Origin: an uncultured bacterium
GTDB lineage: Bacteria; Pseudomonadota; Gammaproteobacteria; Burkholderiales; Burkholderiaceae_E
Direction: 5' to 3'
Assembly (NCBI GenBank): GCA_903864485.1
Contig: CAIPGD010000079.1
Span: 1 to 63,635 of the forward strand
Length of the DNA stretch: 63,635 bases
The notes below the pieces were generated by a model that worked only from the letters and a program-made list of their open reading frames with translations, was not told where the DNA came from and did no database searches. Each line of letters begins with the position of its first letter. Position 1 is the stretch's first letter. The translations under genes were made by a program, and so were the position numbers. Positions 24,865-33,363 of the stretch are shown here, in pieces.

Positions 24865-25863
24865 GGCCGGCAGAAAGTCCAGCAGACGATCAAGGCCGCC
24901 GTACTGAATAGCGATATTGGCTTGTGCTGCCACAACGGGCTTGGCATGGTAGGCAACACCAAGTCCAGCGAGGCCGAGCATCTTGAGATCATTGGCGCCA
25001 TCGCCGATCGCGATGCTTTGGTCGATGTTCACGCCGAATTCACAACACACCCTTTGGAGTTCGGCAGCTTTTTCTTCGGCGTCGACAATCTGACCAAGGA
25101 CTCGTCCGGTCAGCTTGCCATCAACGACTTCAAGTTGATTTGCACGGGCGGCCGCCAGGCCCAAACGGTCGCGCAGGCGATCTGTAAAAAACGTGAATCC
25201 ACCCGATACCAGTAAGGTCTTAAGTCCTGCGGTATGCGCGGCGCTCAAAAGTCGATCTGCGCCAGGTGATAGCCGAAGGCGCTCGTTATAGACCGATTCG
25301 AGAGCGCTCGAATCAAGGCCCGCCAGCAGGGCGACCCGCTGGCGCAAGCTTTCGGAAAAATTTGGAATCTCGCCCCGCATGGCGGCTTCGGTAATTGATG
25401 CGATTTCTGCTTTGCGCCCACACCAGTCGCCCAGTTCATCGATGCATTCGATCGTGATGAGCGTCGAGTCCATGTCCATCGCAAGTACGCCGTAGTCACT
25501 CAGCCGGCGACGGCCCGATGGCAGGAAGGCATGGTCAACTTCATGCCTTTCACACAAAGCCGCGACCGCTGTCCGCCACTCTGAAGTAACCCCGAGCGAA
25601 CCGAATCGCAGGGTTGAACTGCCGCTGTTTCCCGTCAAAACTGGTGATCGAAGGCCCTCAATCCATGAGGCAATCTGTTGCAGTAAATGATTTAACGAAT
25701 CTGGCCGATCCATGTCTAGCAATGCACCCCGCGCTGACCCCGCGTGGTCTAACCCCCCGATCATCCCGAGCCCTTGCACGTTTTCTTTAACGAGAACGAG
25801 GTCAAACGGGGAGGTCTCTGGCGTGCGGTCTGTGACGTCTAACACTTGAGTCGACGTATTCAT
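24859..25863 (-). CDS. serB: Phosphoserine phosphatase
   Basis: HAD-family enzyme for the last step of serine biosynthesis. 334 residues, longer than the E. coli enzyme because of an N-terminal regulatory-type region (1-120). HAD motif I is DMDSTLI with nucleophile Asp130 and general acid Asp132; motif II is LLVSGGFTFF, and motif III/IV GDGANDLKML. It starts at ATG 25863, whose bases overlap the mfd TGA (ATGA), so it is probably translated with mfd. Its stop shares TCATGA with the convergent phosphoesterase. N-terminal part is less conserved. Confidence 0.94.
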   Translation of the reverse strand: MNTSTQVLDVTDRTPETSPFDLVLVKENVQGLGMIGGLDHAGSARGALLDMDRPDSLNHLLQQIASWIEGLRSPVLTGNSGSSTLRFGSLGVTSEWRTAVAALCERHEVDHAFLPSGRRRLSDYGVLAMDMDSTLITIECIDELGDWCGRKAEIASITEAAMRGEIPNFSESLRQRVALLAGLDSSALESVYNERLRLSPGADRLLSAAHTAGLKTLLVSGGFTFFTDRLRDRLGLAAARANQLEVVDGKLTGRVLGQIVDAEEKAAELQRVCCEFGVNIDQSIAIGDGANDLKMLGLAGLGVAYHAKPVVAAQANIAIQYGGLDRLLDFLPAS

Positions 25864-28800
25864 ACCTTGGCCAGCTGAGCCTGGGGTTTGAGTGCTTTGC
25901 AGGTGGCGCGAATCCGCTGGAGTCGAGTATTTAGATCCGCCTCCTTCAGGGTGATCCGGATGCGGTCCGATCCGGTCATCCGGACATCCTTCTGTGATTG
26001 CAAATAGCGGATGATCGTTTCGGGCTCGACGGTCGAATCCTGACCAAATTGAAGAACAATCGCTTCGCTTGCAGCATCGATTCGACTCAAACCCAAGGTC
26101 TGTGCAATGAGGCGCAGGCGGTGGGTTTCGATCAACGCATGGGCCGGCTCTGGGAGCTTCCCAAATCGATCCACAAGTTCCTCGGTCAAGCCCTCGAGTG
26201 CATCGGCATCTGCGGCGCTCGCCAATCGTTTGTAGAGTGTCAGACGCTCATGAACATCCGGACAATAGTCGTTGGGCAAAAGCGCGGGGGTATGCAGGTT
26301 GATTTCCGTGGTGACGCCCAATGGGGCATTCAGGTCGGGTTCGCGTCCTGCCTTCAGGGATCGGACCGCCTGCTCAATCATGTCAACATAAATCTGGAAT
26401 CCGACCGCAGAGACTTCGCCTGACTGGTGCTCGCCCAGCACTTCGCCCGCACCGCGAATCTCCAGATCGTGCATCGCAAGATAGAACCCACTCCCAAGTT
26501 CTTCCATGGCCTGGATGGCCTGCAGTCGCTTTAGCGCGTCCTTGGTGATCGCCGATTCGTCTGGTGTCAGTAGATAGGCGTAGGCCTGATGATGCGATCG
26601 ACCGACCCGACCCCGTAATTGATGCAACTGGCCGAGTCCAAAGCGATCTGCGCGGTGAATGACGATGGTGTTGGCAGTCGGTACATCAATGCCGGTTTCG
26701 ATAATTGTTGTACACAAAAGTACATTGAAGCGTTGTTGATGAAAGTCCTTCATCACGCGCTCTAGCTCTCGCTCATGCATCTGTCCGTGGGCTACAGCGA
26801 TGCGCGCTTCGGGCACGAGTTCTACCAACATCTGTCGACGGTTCTCAATGGTCTCGACTTCATTGTGCAGAAAGTACGCCTGGCCGCCGCGTTTCAACTC
26901 GCGCAACAAGGCCTCGCGGATCGCACCGGCTTCCTCGCGCCGCACAAAGGTCTTGATGGCCAGTCGTCGCTGGGGGGCCGTGGCAATAATTGAGAAGTCG
27001 CGCATCCCCTCAAGGCTCATCGCCAGGGTTCGGGGGATCGGTGTGGCGGTCAGGGTCAGCACGTCAACCTCTGAGCGCATGTTCTTGAGTGCCTCCTTCT
27101 GGCGCACGCCAAACCGGTGTTCTTCGTCGATGATCAGCAGGCCCAGGCGCTTAAATTGAACATCCTTGGCGAGTAATTTATGGGTGCCAATGACGATGTC
27201 GATGGTCCCGTCAGCCAACCCGGCAAGCGCTGCCTTAATTTCCTTGGGGTTGCGAAAACGACTGAGTTCAGCGACCTTGACTGGCCAGTCAGCAAATCGA
27301 CTGCTCACGGACTCGTAGTGCTGCTCTGCCAACAACGTGGTTGGGACCAGAATGGCCACCTGCTTGCCATCCGAAACCGCAACAAACGCGGCGCGCAAGG
27401 CGACTTCCGTCTTGCCAAAACCGACATCACCACAAACCAAGCGGTCCATGGGCTTTCCAGATACCAAATCTTGAATCGTTGCATGAATGGCGGCCAGTTG
27501 ATCGGCCGTTTCCTCGAAGCCAAATCCCTCGGCAAACGCTTCGTAAGCCTTGGCATCGAAGGCAAAGGCATGGCCGCTTCGGGCGGCCCGACGAGCATAG
27601 AGATTCAGCAATTCGGCAGCCGTATCACGAGCCTGAGCGGCTGCTTTACGTCGAGCTTTTTCCCACTGCCCTGACCCGAGCGCATGAAGCGGAGCATCTT
27701 CAGGGGCAGCCCCGGTGTAGCGACCGATCAACTGGAGGGCACTCACGGGAACAAATAACTTGGTCTGATTGGCGTAAATCAGCTCAAGAAATTCCGCTGC
27801 CCCGTCGCCCAGATCCATTGTGATCAAGCCGCAATAGCGACCGATGCCGTGGTGCGCATGGACGACCGGATCGCCAATCTTGAGTTCAGACAGGTCGCGG
27901 ACGATCGCATCGACATTGGTTTGCTGCCCGCGCGAACCCCGGCCCCTGCGGCGTACCGTTCCGCGGAATAGTTCACCTTCTGTAACGATTGCAATCGGGG
28001 TGTCCGTCGAACCCTGCGGCGCTGCGCTCGCCAGTGAAAATCCATCAGTAAGAGGGCCAATGCCCAAGCCAAAGGGACACTCACTCGCAAGGAATGCCTG
28101 CCATGACTCGATTGGATGCGGCTTCAGACCGGCTTCAATGAAGAGTGTGGTCAGTGTCTCGCGACGGCCTGCTGATTCCGCCAGAACGAAAACGCGCCCG
28201 CCGTGCGTTGCATTGGTGAAGTGCCCAATGAAACTTCGAAAGGCGGCTACAGGGTCCTCAGCACGTCGCTCCACGCTCAGATCGGGGAGCTGACGCGACG
28301 GCGGCGGCGCCTCGGTTTCGGACCCTGTGAGGACTTGACCGGTATTGACCCGGCGCAGGGTGATTCGCCCGAAGTTTCGAGCGGCAACGAAAAACTGATC
28401 TGGAGATAGGAATAATTCTTCGGGCTTTAATAATGGGCGTTCGGAATCATGGGCTAAGAAGCGCCACCTGTTCTGTGCGTCCTCCCGAAAACTTCGTGTG
28501 GCCGCCTCGACATCACCATGTAGCGCCAGGAGAGCGTTCGTGGGCAGGTATTCGAAAACAGTCGCAGTCGTTTCGAAAAAAAGCGGCAGCCAGTATTCAA
28601 TGCCGCCCGCAGCGATGCCGTTACCGAGATCCCGGTAGATCGGCGCACGCGAGGGGTCGCCTTCGAAGCGTTCACGCCAACGGCTGCGAAAGGCGTTACG
28701 TGCGGCTTCGTCGAGTGGGAATTCACGTCCGGGGAGTAACCGTACGGACTCCACCGGATAGAGTGTTCTCTGGGTGTCGGGATCGAATGCCCGGATCGAC

Positions 28801-29423
28801 TCAACGTCCTCATCGAAAAGGTCGATTCGATAAGGCAGTAGCGACCCCATGGGGAAGAGGTCGATCAAGCCGCCGCGCACCGAGTATTCCCCGGGCTTGA
28901 GGACCTGCGCGACATGGTCATAACCGGCCAGCACAAGCTGAGCGCGCAGGCCCTTAGCATCGAGTGCCGACCCTTTGGTGAATTCAAAGGCATGCGCCGC
29001 CAGGAAGCCCGTGGGGGCCAGGCGCTGCAGAGCGGTGGAGGCAGCCAGCACAACCACGTCCACCTCTCGGCGCCCCAAGCGCCAGAGGGTCGCGAGGCGC
29101 TCGCTGATCAGATCCTGGTGGGGTGAAAACGCGTCGTAGGGGAGTGTCTCCCAATCGGGCAATTGAGCCACCCTCAACTGGGGGGCAAACCAGGCGATTT
29201 CTTCGCTCAGACGAGCAACGTCGGGCGCGTTGGCCGCAATAACGACAAGCAGGCGGCGCTCCGCGAACGCGCGGTTACCGCATTCAGCGAGATGCAGCGC
29301 GTCGGCAGCGCCTGTGGTGGGGGCAACACTCCAGGCCGCCCCTTCCTTTGGCAGTGAATGGGTTGCCAGGCGAATCGTGCTTGCGCTGGTGTGCTCGGGT
29401 GTGTCTTTGCGAAGATTCAACAT
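25860..29423 (-). CDS. mfd: Transcription-repair coupling factor Mfd
   Basis: Removes RNA polymerase stalled at DNA damage and recruits UvrA. 1187 residues. N-terminal UvrB-like domain 1 (FDVAPQ-type LPDWETLPYDAFSPHQDLIS, RGGLIDLFPMG), RNA-polymerase-interacting CarD-like domain (IGDPVVHAHHGIGRYCGL), translocase core with Walker A GDVGFGKTE and box IIDEEHRFGVRQKE, then TRG motif and the C-terminal UvrA-masking domain (LPNDYCPDVHERLTLYKRL). I chose ATG 29423: the open frame continues 181 codons further, through the divergent ispD, but that part is not Mfd-like. Only 26 bases separate it from ispD. Confidence 0.96.
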   Translation of the reverse strand: MLNLRKDTPEHTSASTIRLATHSLPKEGAAWSVAPTTGAADALHLAECGNRAFAERRLLVVIAANAPDVARLSEEIAWFAPQLRVAQLPDWETLPYDAFSPHQDLISERLATLWRLGRREVDVVVLAASTALQRLAPTGFLAAHAFEFTKGSALDAKGLRAQLVLAGYDHVAQVLKPGEYSVRGGLIDLFPMGSLLPYRIDLFDEDVESIRAFDPDTQRTLYPVESVRLLPGREFPLDEAARNAFRSRWRERFEGDPSRAPIYRDLGNGIAAGGIEYWLPLFFETTATVFEYLPTNALLALHGDVEAATRSFREDAQNRWRFLAHDSERPLLKPEELFLSPDQFFVAARNFGRITLRRVNTGQVLTGSETEAPPPSRQLPDLSVERRAEDPVAAFRSFIGHFTNATHGGRVFVLAESAGRRETLTTLFIEAGLKPHPIESWQAFLASECPFGLGIGPLTDGFSLASAAPQGSTDTPIAIVTEGELFRGTVRRRGRGSRGQQTNVDAIVRDLSELKIGDPVVHAHHGIGRYCGLITMDLGDGAAEFLELIYANQTKLFVPVSALQLIGRYTGAAPEDAPLHALGSGQWEKARRKAAAQARDTAAELLNLYARRAARSGHAFAFDAKAYEAFAEGFGFEETADQLAAIHATIQDLVSGKPMDRLVCGDVGFGKTEVALRAAFVAVSDGKQVAILVPTTLLAEQHYESVSSRFADWPVKVAELSRFRNPKEIKAALAGLADGTIDIVIGTHKLLAKDVQFKRLGLLIIDEEHRFGVRQKEALKNMRSEVDVLTLTATPIPRTLAMSLEGMRDFSIIATAPQRRLAIKTFVRREEAGAIREALLRELKRGGQAYFLHNEVETIENRRQMLVELVPEARIAVAHGQMHERELERVMKDFHQQRFNVLLCTTIIETGIDVPTANTIVIHRADRFGLGQLHQLRGRVGRSHHQAYAYLLTPDESAITKDALKRLQAIQAMEELGSGFYLAMHDLEIRGAGEVLGEHQSGEVSAVGFQIYVDMIEQAVRSLKAGREPDLNAPLGVTTEINLHTPALLPNDYCPDVHERLTLYKRLASAADADALEGLTEELVDRFGKLPEPAHALIETHRLRLIAQTLGLSRIDAASEAIVLQFGQDSTVEPETIIRYLQSQKDVRMTGSDRIRITLKEADLNTRLQRIRATCKALKPQAQLAKV

Positions 29424-29449
29424 GGCGCGAAGTCTATAGAATCTCGGAC

Positions 29450-30172
29450 ATGGTGCAGCCAGAACCGCAAACCCCGATCGGCCCGATTCGACATGTCGCA
29501 CTGATACCGGCTGCCGGCGAGGGCCGGCGGATGGGCGCTGCCGTCCCCAAGCAATACCTGAGGTTGCATGGCAAATCGCTGTTGTCGCACGTGGTCCAAG
29601 CGTTCCAGCAGGCGCAACGGATCGACGGCATCGCAGTTGTCGTGGCCGCTCATGACACTGAAGTTGAGGAGCATCTCGGTGACTCGATCGGGAGACGACC
29701 GCTTGTTCTGCGGGTGGGCGGCGCAACGCGTCGTGATTCGGTGTTGAACGGGCTGATGGCTCTGCGCGATCAGCCTCTGGCGCTGGCCGACCATGATCGG
29801 GTGTTGGTTCACGATGCGGCTCGCGCCGGGATTCTCCCAGGGCAAATTGACGGATTGATTGAACAGCTCGAGGCGGATCCGATCGGCGGGTTGTTGGCGC
29901 TTCCGGTGGTTGACACGGTGAAGCGGGTCTGCGACGGGCGCATCGTAGCCACCGAAGATCGTGCACTTCTGTGGCTGGCGCAGACCCCTCAGTTGTTTCC
30001 GGTCGGGTTGCTTCAACAAGCGCTCGAACGTCATCCAGAAGTGACCGATGAGGCCAGGGCGATGGAGCTTGAAGGATGGCACCCGCGGGTATTGCCGGGC
30101 ACCAAAGGGAATCTTAAGGTCACAGTAAGCGAAGACCTCGAGTGGCTTTCGCGTTCATGGGAGATTCGATGA
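29450..30172 (+). CDS. ispD: 2-C-methyl-D-erythritol 4-phosphate cytidylyltransferase
   Basis: Third step of the MEP isoprenoid pathway: CTP plus MEP gives CDP-ME. 240 residues. Nucleotide-binding segment LIPAAGEGRRMGAAVPKQYL, then VHDAARAG and the C-terminal KVTVSEDLE. ATG 29450 gives the canonical length; an in-frame extension to 29348 lies inside mfd. A TATAGA box (29435-29440) just upstream could be a -10, but no matching -35 is at good distance. ispF overlaps by ATGA. The pathway supplies the farnesyl precursor for HpnC/D/E encoded 10 kb away. Confidence 0.95.
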   Translation: MVQPEPQTPIGPIRHVALIPAAGEGRRMGAAVPKQYLRLHGKSLLSHVVQAFQQAQRIDGIAVVVAAHDTEVEEHLGDSIGRRPLVLRVGGATRRDSVLNGLMALRDQPLALADHDRVLVHDAARAGILPGQIDGLIEQLEADPIGGLLALPVVDTVKRVCDGRIVATEDRALLWLAQTPQLFPVGLLQQALERHPEVTDEARAMELEGWHPRVLPGTKGNLKVTVSEDLEWLSRSWEIR

Positions 30173-30678
30173 CCGCGGTTCGCAATTCGATCCGGATCGG
30201 GCAGGGCTGGGATATTCACGCGTTGGTGTCGGGCCGACCGCTAATTCTGGGTGGCATTACGATTCCACATTCTCATGGTCTTCTTGGGCATTCCGATGCG
30301 GACGCGCTCTTGCATGCGATAACGGACGCCCTGTTGGGTGCGGCTGGGTTGGGCGACATCGGTCAACACTTTCCGGACAACGACCCGCAGTATCGGGGCG
30401 CCGACAGCCGGATTTTGCTGGGGCGAGTGCTTCAGACGATCACCACCGCAGGCTGGGAAATTGGGAACCTGGACGCAACGATCATCGCCCAGGCCCCTAA
30501 ACTCGCGCCGCACCTGCCGCGCATGATCGAATCAATCGCTCAGGTGCTCCAGCTCGACGCCAGTGCGATCAACATAAAGGCCAAAACGGCTGAAGGATTT
30601 GGCGCAGTTGGACGCGCTGAAGCGATCGAAGTTCAGGCGGTTGTTTTACTGTCCCGCCTGAATCTCAGCTCAACCTAG
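30169..30678 (+). CDS. ispF: 2-C-methyl-D-erythritol 2,4-cyclodiphosphate synthase
   Basis: Fifth MEP-pathway enzyme, forming the cyclic diphosphate. 169 residues, trimeric family. Zinc ligands Asp15, His17 (GWDIHAL) and His49 (DALLHAITDALLGA); C-terminal NIKAKTAEGFGAVGRAEAI is intact. The start ATG 30169 overlaps the ispD TGA. An upstream in-frame ATG at 30142 is inside ispD and less likely. It ends 12 bases from the convergent DUF3501 gene. Confidence 0.95.
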   Translation: MTAVRNSIRIGQGWDIHALVSGRPLILGGITIPHSHGLLGHSDADALLHAITDALLGAAGLGDIGQHFPDNDPQYRGADSRILLGRVLQTITTAGWEIGNLDATIIAQAPKLAPHLPRMIESIAQVLQLDASAINIKAKTAEGFGAVGRAEAIEVQAVVLLSRLNLSST

Positions 30679-30690
30679 TTCGAACAAGGT

Positions 30691-31275
30691 TCAGGCCAGG
30701 TCAGCGACCAGCGCGTTACGCTGCTCGTTACTCAGTGGCGACACCGTTGCAGAGTAGGCTGGGTGCGTGACGCCGATGCTCAAGCTGACGCCATATTTCA
30801 GCGCCGCGGCCATATCCGGCGTGAGTTCAAAACGCAGAAAATGAACCGAACTTGTCTTCTGTTCGTTCTCTCGTTCGAGATCTTCATCGGCGATGGCAAA
30901 GACCTTGGCTGAACCTTCTACTTGAACCCAGACCTGGCGCTCGATGCCATGCATCTTGGCGAGCGCTGCTTTACGGGCCTTCTCGTCGCCATATTCGATC
31001 AGCATGGTCGCTTTGAAATTGCTACCGTCGGGGATCAGCGGGGTATACGACTCCAGTTCATGTTGAATACCTTCTTCCTCGAAGATCTTCTCAACCCGCA
31101 ACATTTCCTGGATTTGATAACGAATCGTCTTCTCGTCCTCGAATAGCAGGTTGACATGCTCACCCAGATGAACAGATCGCAGTTTTTTGTGAGCGATGAT
31201 TTGCTCACGCAGTTCGGGCCGCGCCTTGGCGTAGGCCTCGAGGGTCATGAGTGATTCACGAGTAACTTTAGTCAT
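30691..31275 (-). CDS. DUF3501 protein, partner of the rubrerythrin operon
   Basis: 194-residue soluble protein recognised as DUF3501: HKKLRSVHLGEHVNLLFEDEKTIRYQ and EMLRVEKIFEEE are family hallmarks, as is FLRFELTPDMAAALKYG. No signal peptide, membrane segment or cysteine is present, so it is unlikely to bind a cluster itself. AAGGAAA precedes ATG 31275. Last gene of a minus-strand operon, 40 bases after the Fe-S oxidoreductase. The family regularly sits beside rubrerythrin and HdrD-like proteins; its function is unknown to me. A role in sensing or metal/redox chaperoning is a guess. Confidence 0.87.
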   Translation of the reverse strand: MTKVTRESLMTLEAYAKARPELREQIIAHKKLRSVHLGEHVNLLFEDEKTIRYQIQEMLRVEKIFEEEGIQHELESYTPLIPDGSNFKATMLIEYGDEKARKAALAKMHGIERQVWVQVEGSAKVFAIADEDLERENEQKTSSVHFLRFELTPDMAAALKYGVSLSIGVTHPAYSATVSPLSNEQRNALVADLA

Positions 31276-31315
31276 GGCGTGTTTTCCTTAGGAGGGTTTG
31301 GAATTCTGTTGCAGA

Positions 31316-32659
31316 TCAGAGTCCGTACGCACGTGCCATCAGGGTCAGGGGATGCGCAATCTTGTCTTTAGCCTTGTCACCAAGGCCTTCTTCAATGTGC
31401 CGGCCGGCGAGCTGACAGTCACTGGCAATCCAGTCAGGAGATCCACCGGGGTGTTCAGTCAGCTGGCGGAAAGCAGGTCGACCAATCTTTAGAGAGGTTT
31501 GGTGAAATTCCTTTTTAACGCCCCAGGTCCCGGCATGTCCAGAACAGCGCTCAACGGTATGGACCTGTGTCCCTGGGACGGACGCCAGCATTTCCCGCGT
31601 CTTTTGACCCACATTCTGAACCCGAAGGTGGCAGGCCACGTGGTACGAGACCTTGCCCAGTTCCACTGAATAGTCGGTCTTCAAAAGCCCGTCTTTCTGG
31701 CGATTGACGAGATACTCAAACGGATCACGCATCGCTTGTTTCACCGCCTGGACGTCTCGGTCCTCCGGAAACAGGAGTGGAAGCTCCTGCTTGAACATCA
31801 GGGTGCACGACGGAATTGGCGTCACGATGGTCCATCCATCCCGAGCCAGCGCTGCGAGAGGCGGAATATTCTTGTTCTTGAGCTCTTCAACCGAATCCAG
31901 ATCGCCCAGTTCGAGCTTGGGCATTCCGCAACAAGCGACCTTTTGAACGACTTGATAGGGGATATTGTTGTGATCCAGAACCTTCAACAAATCGTGACCA
32001 ATGCCGGGTTCGTTGTAGTTGATGTAGCAGGTCGAGTAGACCGCCACCTTGCCTTTGGTCCGCCCGCCGTCAATCACGGGATGGGGCGCAGAGACCTTGG
32101 CGTTCGGTAAAAATGGTTTTCTTGCGAATTCAGGCACCCACGCCTGGGCGTCGACGCCGAGGTGATTTTCCAGCTGCTTGCGGAACGCAGGCATGTGATT
32201 GACTTTGTTAACGATCTCAACAACCACTGGAATGGTTGCGAGCTTTCCGTTGCGGTCTGTCGAGGACAGGACACCATCGCGGAACTCAGTTGGCGAGCCC
32301 TTCTTGAACTGGATCGCCTTGGCCCGCAGCATCACGTGCGGAAAATCCAGGTTCCAGGGATGCGGCGGCACGTAAGGGCACTTCGTCAGATAGCAGACGT
32401 CGCACAGGTAGCATTGGTCGACCACTTTGGCGTAATCGCTCTTGGCCACGCCGTCGATTTCTCCCGTGCTGCTCTCATCGATTAAATCGAAGAGGGTGGG
32501 AAATGCGTTGCACAAGCTGACACAACGGCGACAGCCGTGGCAGATGTCAAAAATGCGTTCGAGTTCAGCTTCCAGAAGCAACTCATTCCAGAATTCCGGG
32601 GTTTTCCAGGCGACCGGGTGGCGCGTTGGCGCTTCGAGGGAACCTTCACGAACGGACAT
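31316..32659 (-). CDS. HdrD/GlpC-like Fe-S oxidoreductase
   Basis: 447-residue cytosolic electron-transfer protein. Two 4Fe-4S motifs lie at the N-terminus (Cys40/43/46/50 in CHGCRRCVSLC; second set CYLCDVCYLTKCP), followed by two cysteine-rich CCG-type domains (VYSTCYIN with VACCGMPKLELGD; HVACHLR with ERCSGHAGTWG and SDCQLAGRH). This is the plan of GlpC and heterodisulfide-reductase subunit D. No membrane segment. GGAGAG lies 8-13 bases before the ATG at 32659. It sits between rubrerythrin and DUF3501, so it may be the electron donor that keeps rubrerythrin reduced, since that rubrerythrin lacks its own rubredoxin domain. The donor role is inference. Confidence 0.88.
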   Translation of the reverse strand: MSVREGSLEAPTRHPVAWKTPEFWNELLLEAELERIFDICHGCRRCVSLCNAFPTLFDLIDESSTGEIDGVAKSDYAKVVDQCYLCDVCYLTKCPYVPPHPWNLDFPHVMLRAKAIQFKKGSPTEFRDGVLSSTDRNGKLATIPVVVEIVNKVNHMPAFRKQLENHLGVDAQAWVPEFARKPFLPNAKVSAPHPVIDGGRTKGKVAVYSTCYINYNEPGIGHDLLKVLDHNNIPYQVVQKVACCGMPKLELGDLDSVEELKNKNIPPLAALARDGWTIVTPIPSCTLMFKQELPLLFPEDRDVQAVKQAMRDPFEYLVNRQKDGLLKTDYSVELGKVSYHVACHLRVQNVGQKTREMLASVPGTQVHTVERCSGHAGTWGVKKEFHQTSLKIGRPAFRQLTEHPGGSPDWIASDCQLAGRHIEEGLGDKAKDKIAHPLTLMARAYGL

Positions 32660-32737
32660 GACAAACTCTCCAGAGGGTCTGGGTAGGGATTTCAGAGAAT
32701 GTAAACGTCCCTAAAACCGGGAGCGTTTTGGAAGGGG

Positions 32738-32790
32738 ACTGGTACGCTGACCAGTGCCCCAACCAGGGATCACCTAAGGATGACCTTAGG
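32738..32790. promoter_or_regulatory. Two hairpins in the rubrerythrin / Fe-S gene gap
   Basis: The 162-base gap holds two perfect inverted repeats: ACTGGT/ACCAGT (32738-32755, 6-base spacer) and CCTAAGG/CCTTAGG (32773-32790, 4-base loop ATGA). The motif CAACCAGG occurs twice nearby (32760, 32804). No T-run follows on the minus strand, so these look like mRNA processing/attenuation or protein-binding sites rather than a full terminator. Confidence 0.55.
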
Positions 32791-32821
32791 GTCAATCAAG
32801 GATCAACCAGGCATCAAGAGA

Positions 32822-33244
32822 TCAGGCGTGCAGAGCGTCCAGAGCTTTCTGGAACTTGTTTGCATGCGAGCGCTCGGCCTTTGCCAGCGTCTCAAACCAG
32901 TCAGCGATCTCATCGAAGCCTTCTTCGCGAGCGGTCTTGGCCATGCCTGGGTACATGTCGGTGTACTCATGCGTTTCGCCAGCGACAGCAGCGCGCAGGT
33001 TGGCATCGCTCGGTCCGATTGGCAGGTCGGTCGCAGGGTCGCCGACAGCGGCCAGATAGTCGAGGTGGCCATGGGCGTGACCGGTCTCGCCTTCAGCAGT
33101 CGAGCGGAACAGAGAGGCAACTTCGGTGAAGCCTTCGACGTCAGCCTTGTTCGCGAAGTACAAATAACGGCGGTTGGCCTGGGACTCACCGGCGAAGGCG
33201 GCCTTCAGGTTGTCATGGGTATGGGTGCCAGCTAAATTAGGCAT
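32822..33244 (-). CDS. Rubrerythrin, short form without rubredoxin domain
   Basis: Diiron ferritin-like peroxide reductase, a low-oxygen/peroxide defence protein of the cytosol. 140 residues forming one four-helix bundle. Diiron ligands are in place: Glu20 (AFAGESQANRRY), Glu53 and His56 (AEGETGHAHGH), Glu90/Glu94 (AGETHEYTDMYP), Glu124 and His127 (AERSHANKF). The rubredoxin-like CxxC domain found at the C-terminus of classical rubrerythrin is absent, so an external electron donor is needed. I chose ATG 33244 with GGAGAG upstream. First gene of the operon with the Fe-S protein and DUF3501. Confidence 0.93.
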   Translation of the reverse strand: MPNLAGTHTHDNLKAAFAGESQANRRYLYFANKADVEGFTEVASLFRSTAEGETGHAHGHLDYLAAVGDPATDLPIGPSDANLRAAVAGETHEYTDMYPGMAKTAREEGFDEIADWFETLAKAERSHANKFQKALDALHA

Positions 33245-33261
33245 GAATTCTCTCCGTGGTT

Positions 33262-33277
33262 CAGTACGACAGTACTG
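33262..33277. promoter_or_regulatory. CAGTAC repeat upstream of rubrerythrin
   Basis: CAGTAC (33262-33267) followed two bases later by the palindrome CAGTACTG (33270-33277), 18-33 bases before the rubrerythrin start. Position and symmetry fit an operator; the regulator is unknown. The rest of the 119-base gap up to 33363 shows nothing else clear. Confidence 0.4.
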
Positions 33278-33363
33278 CAATACAGGGTTTAAGGGCTCTT
33301 GGACGCGTGATCTTTGCGGTCACGACAGTCAGCCGGCATTACGCCATCGAAGCGTGGCGAACG

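Noticed and set aside
29424..29966. 181-codon N-terminal extension of the mfd frame
   Set aside because: Arg/Pro-rich, not Mfd-like, and antisense to the well-conserved ispD.
30691..33363. Idea that the rubrerythrin cluster is a horizontally acquired island
   Set aside because: Base and codon use look like the neighbours and there are no mobile genes or flanking repeats.
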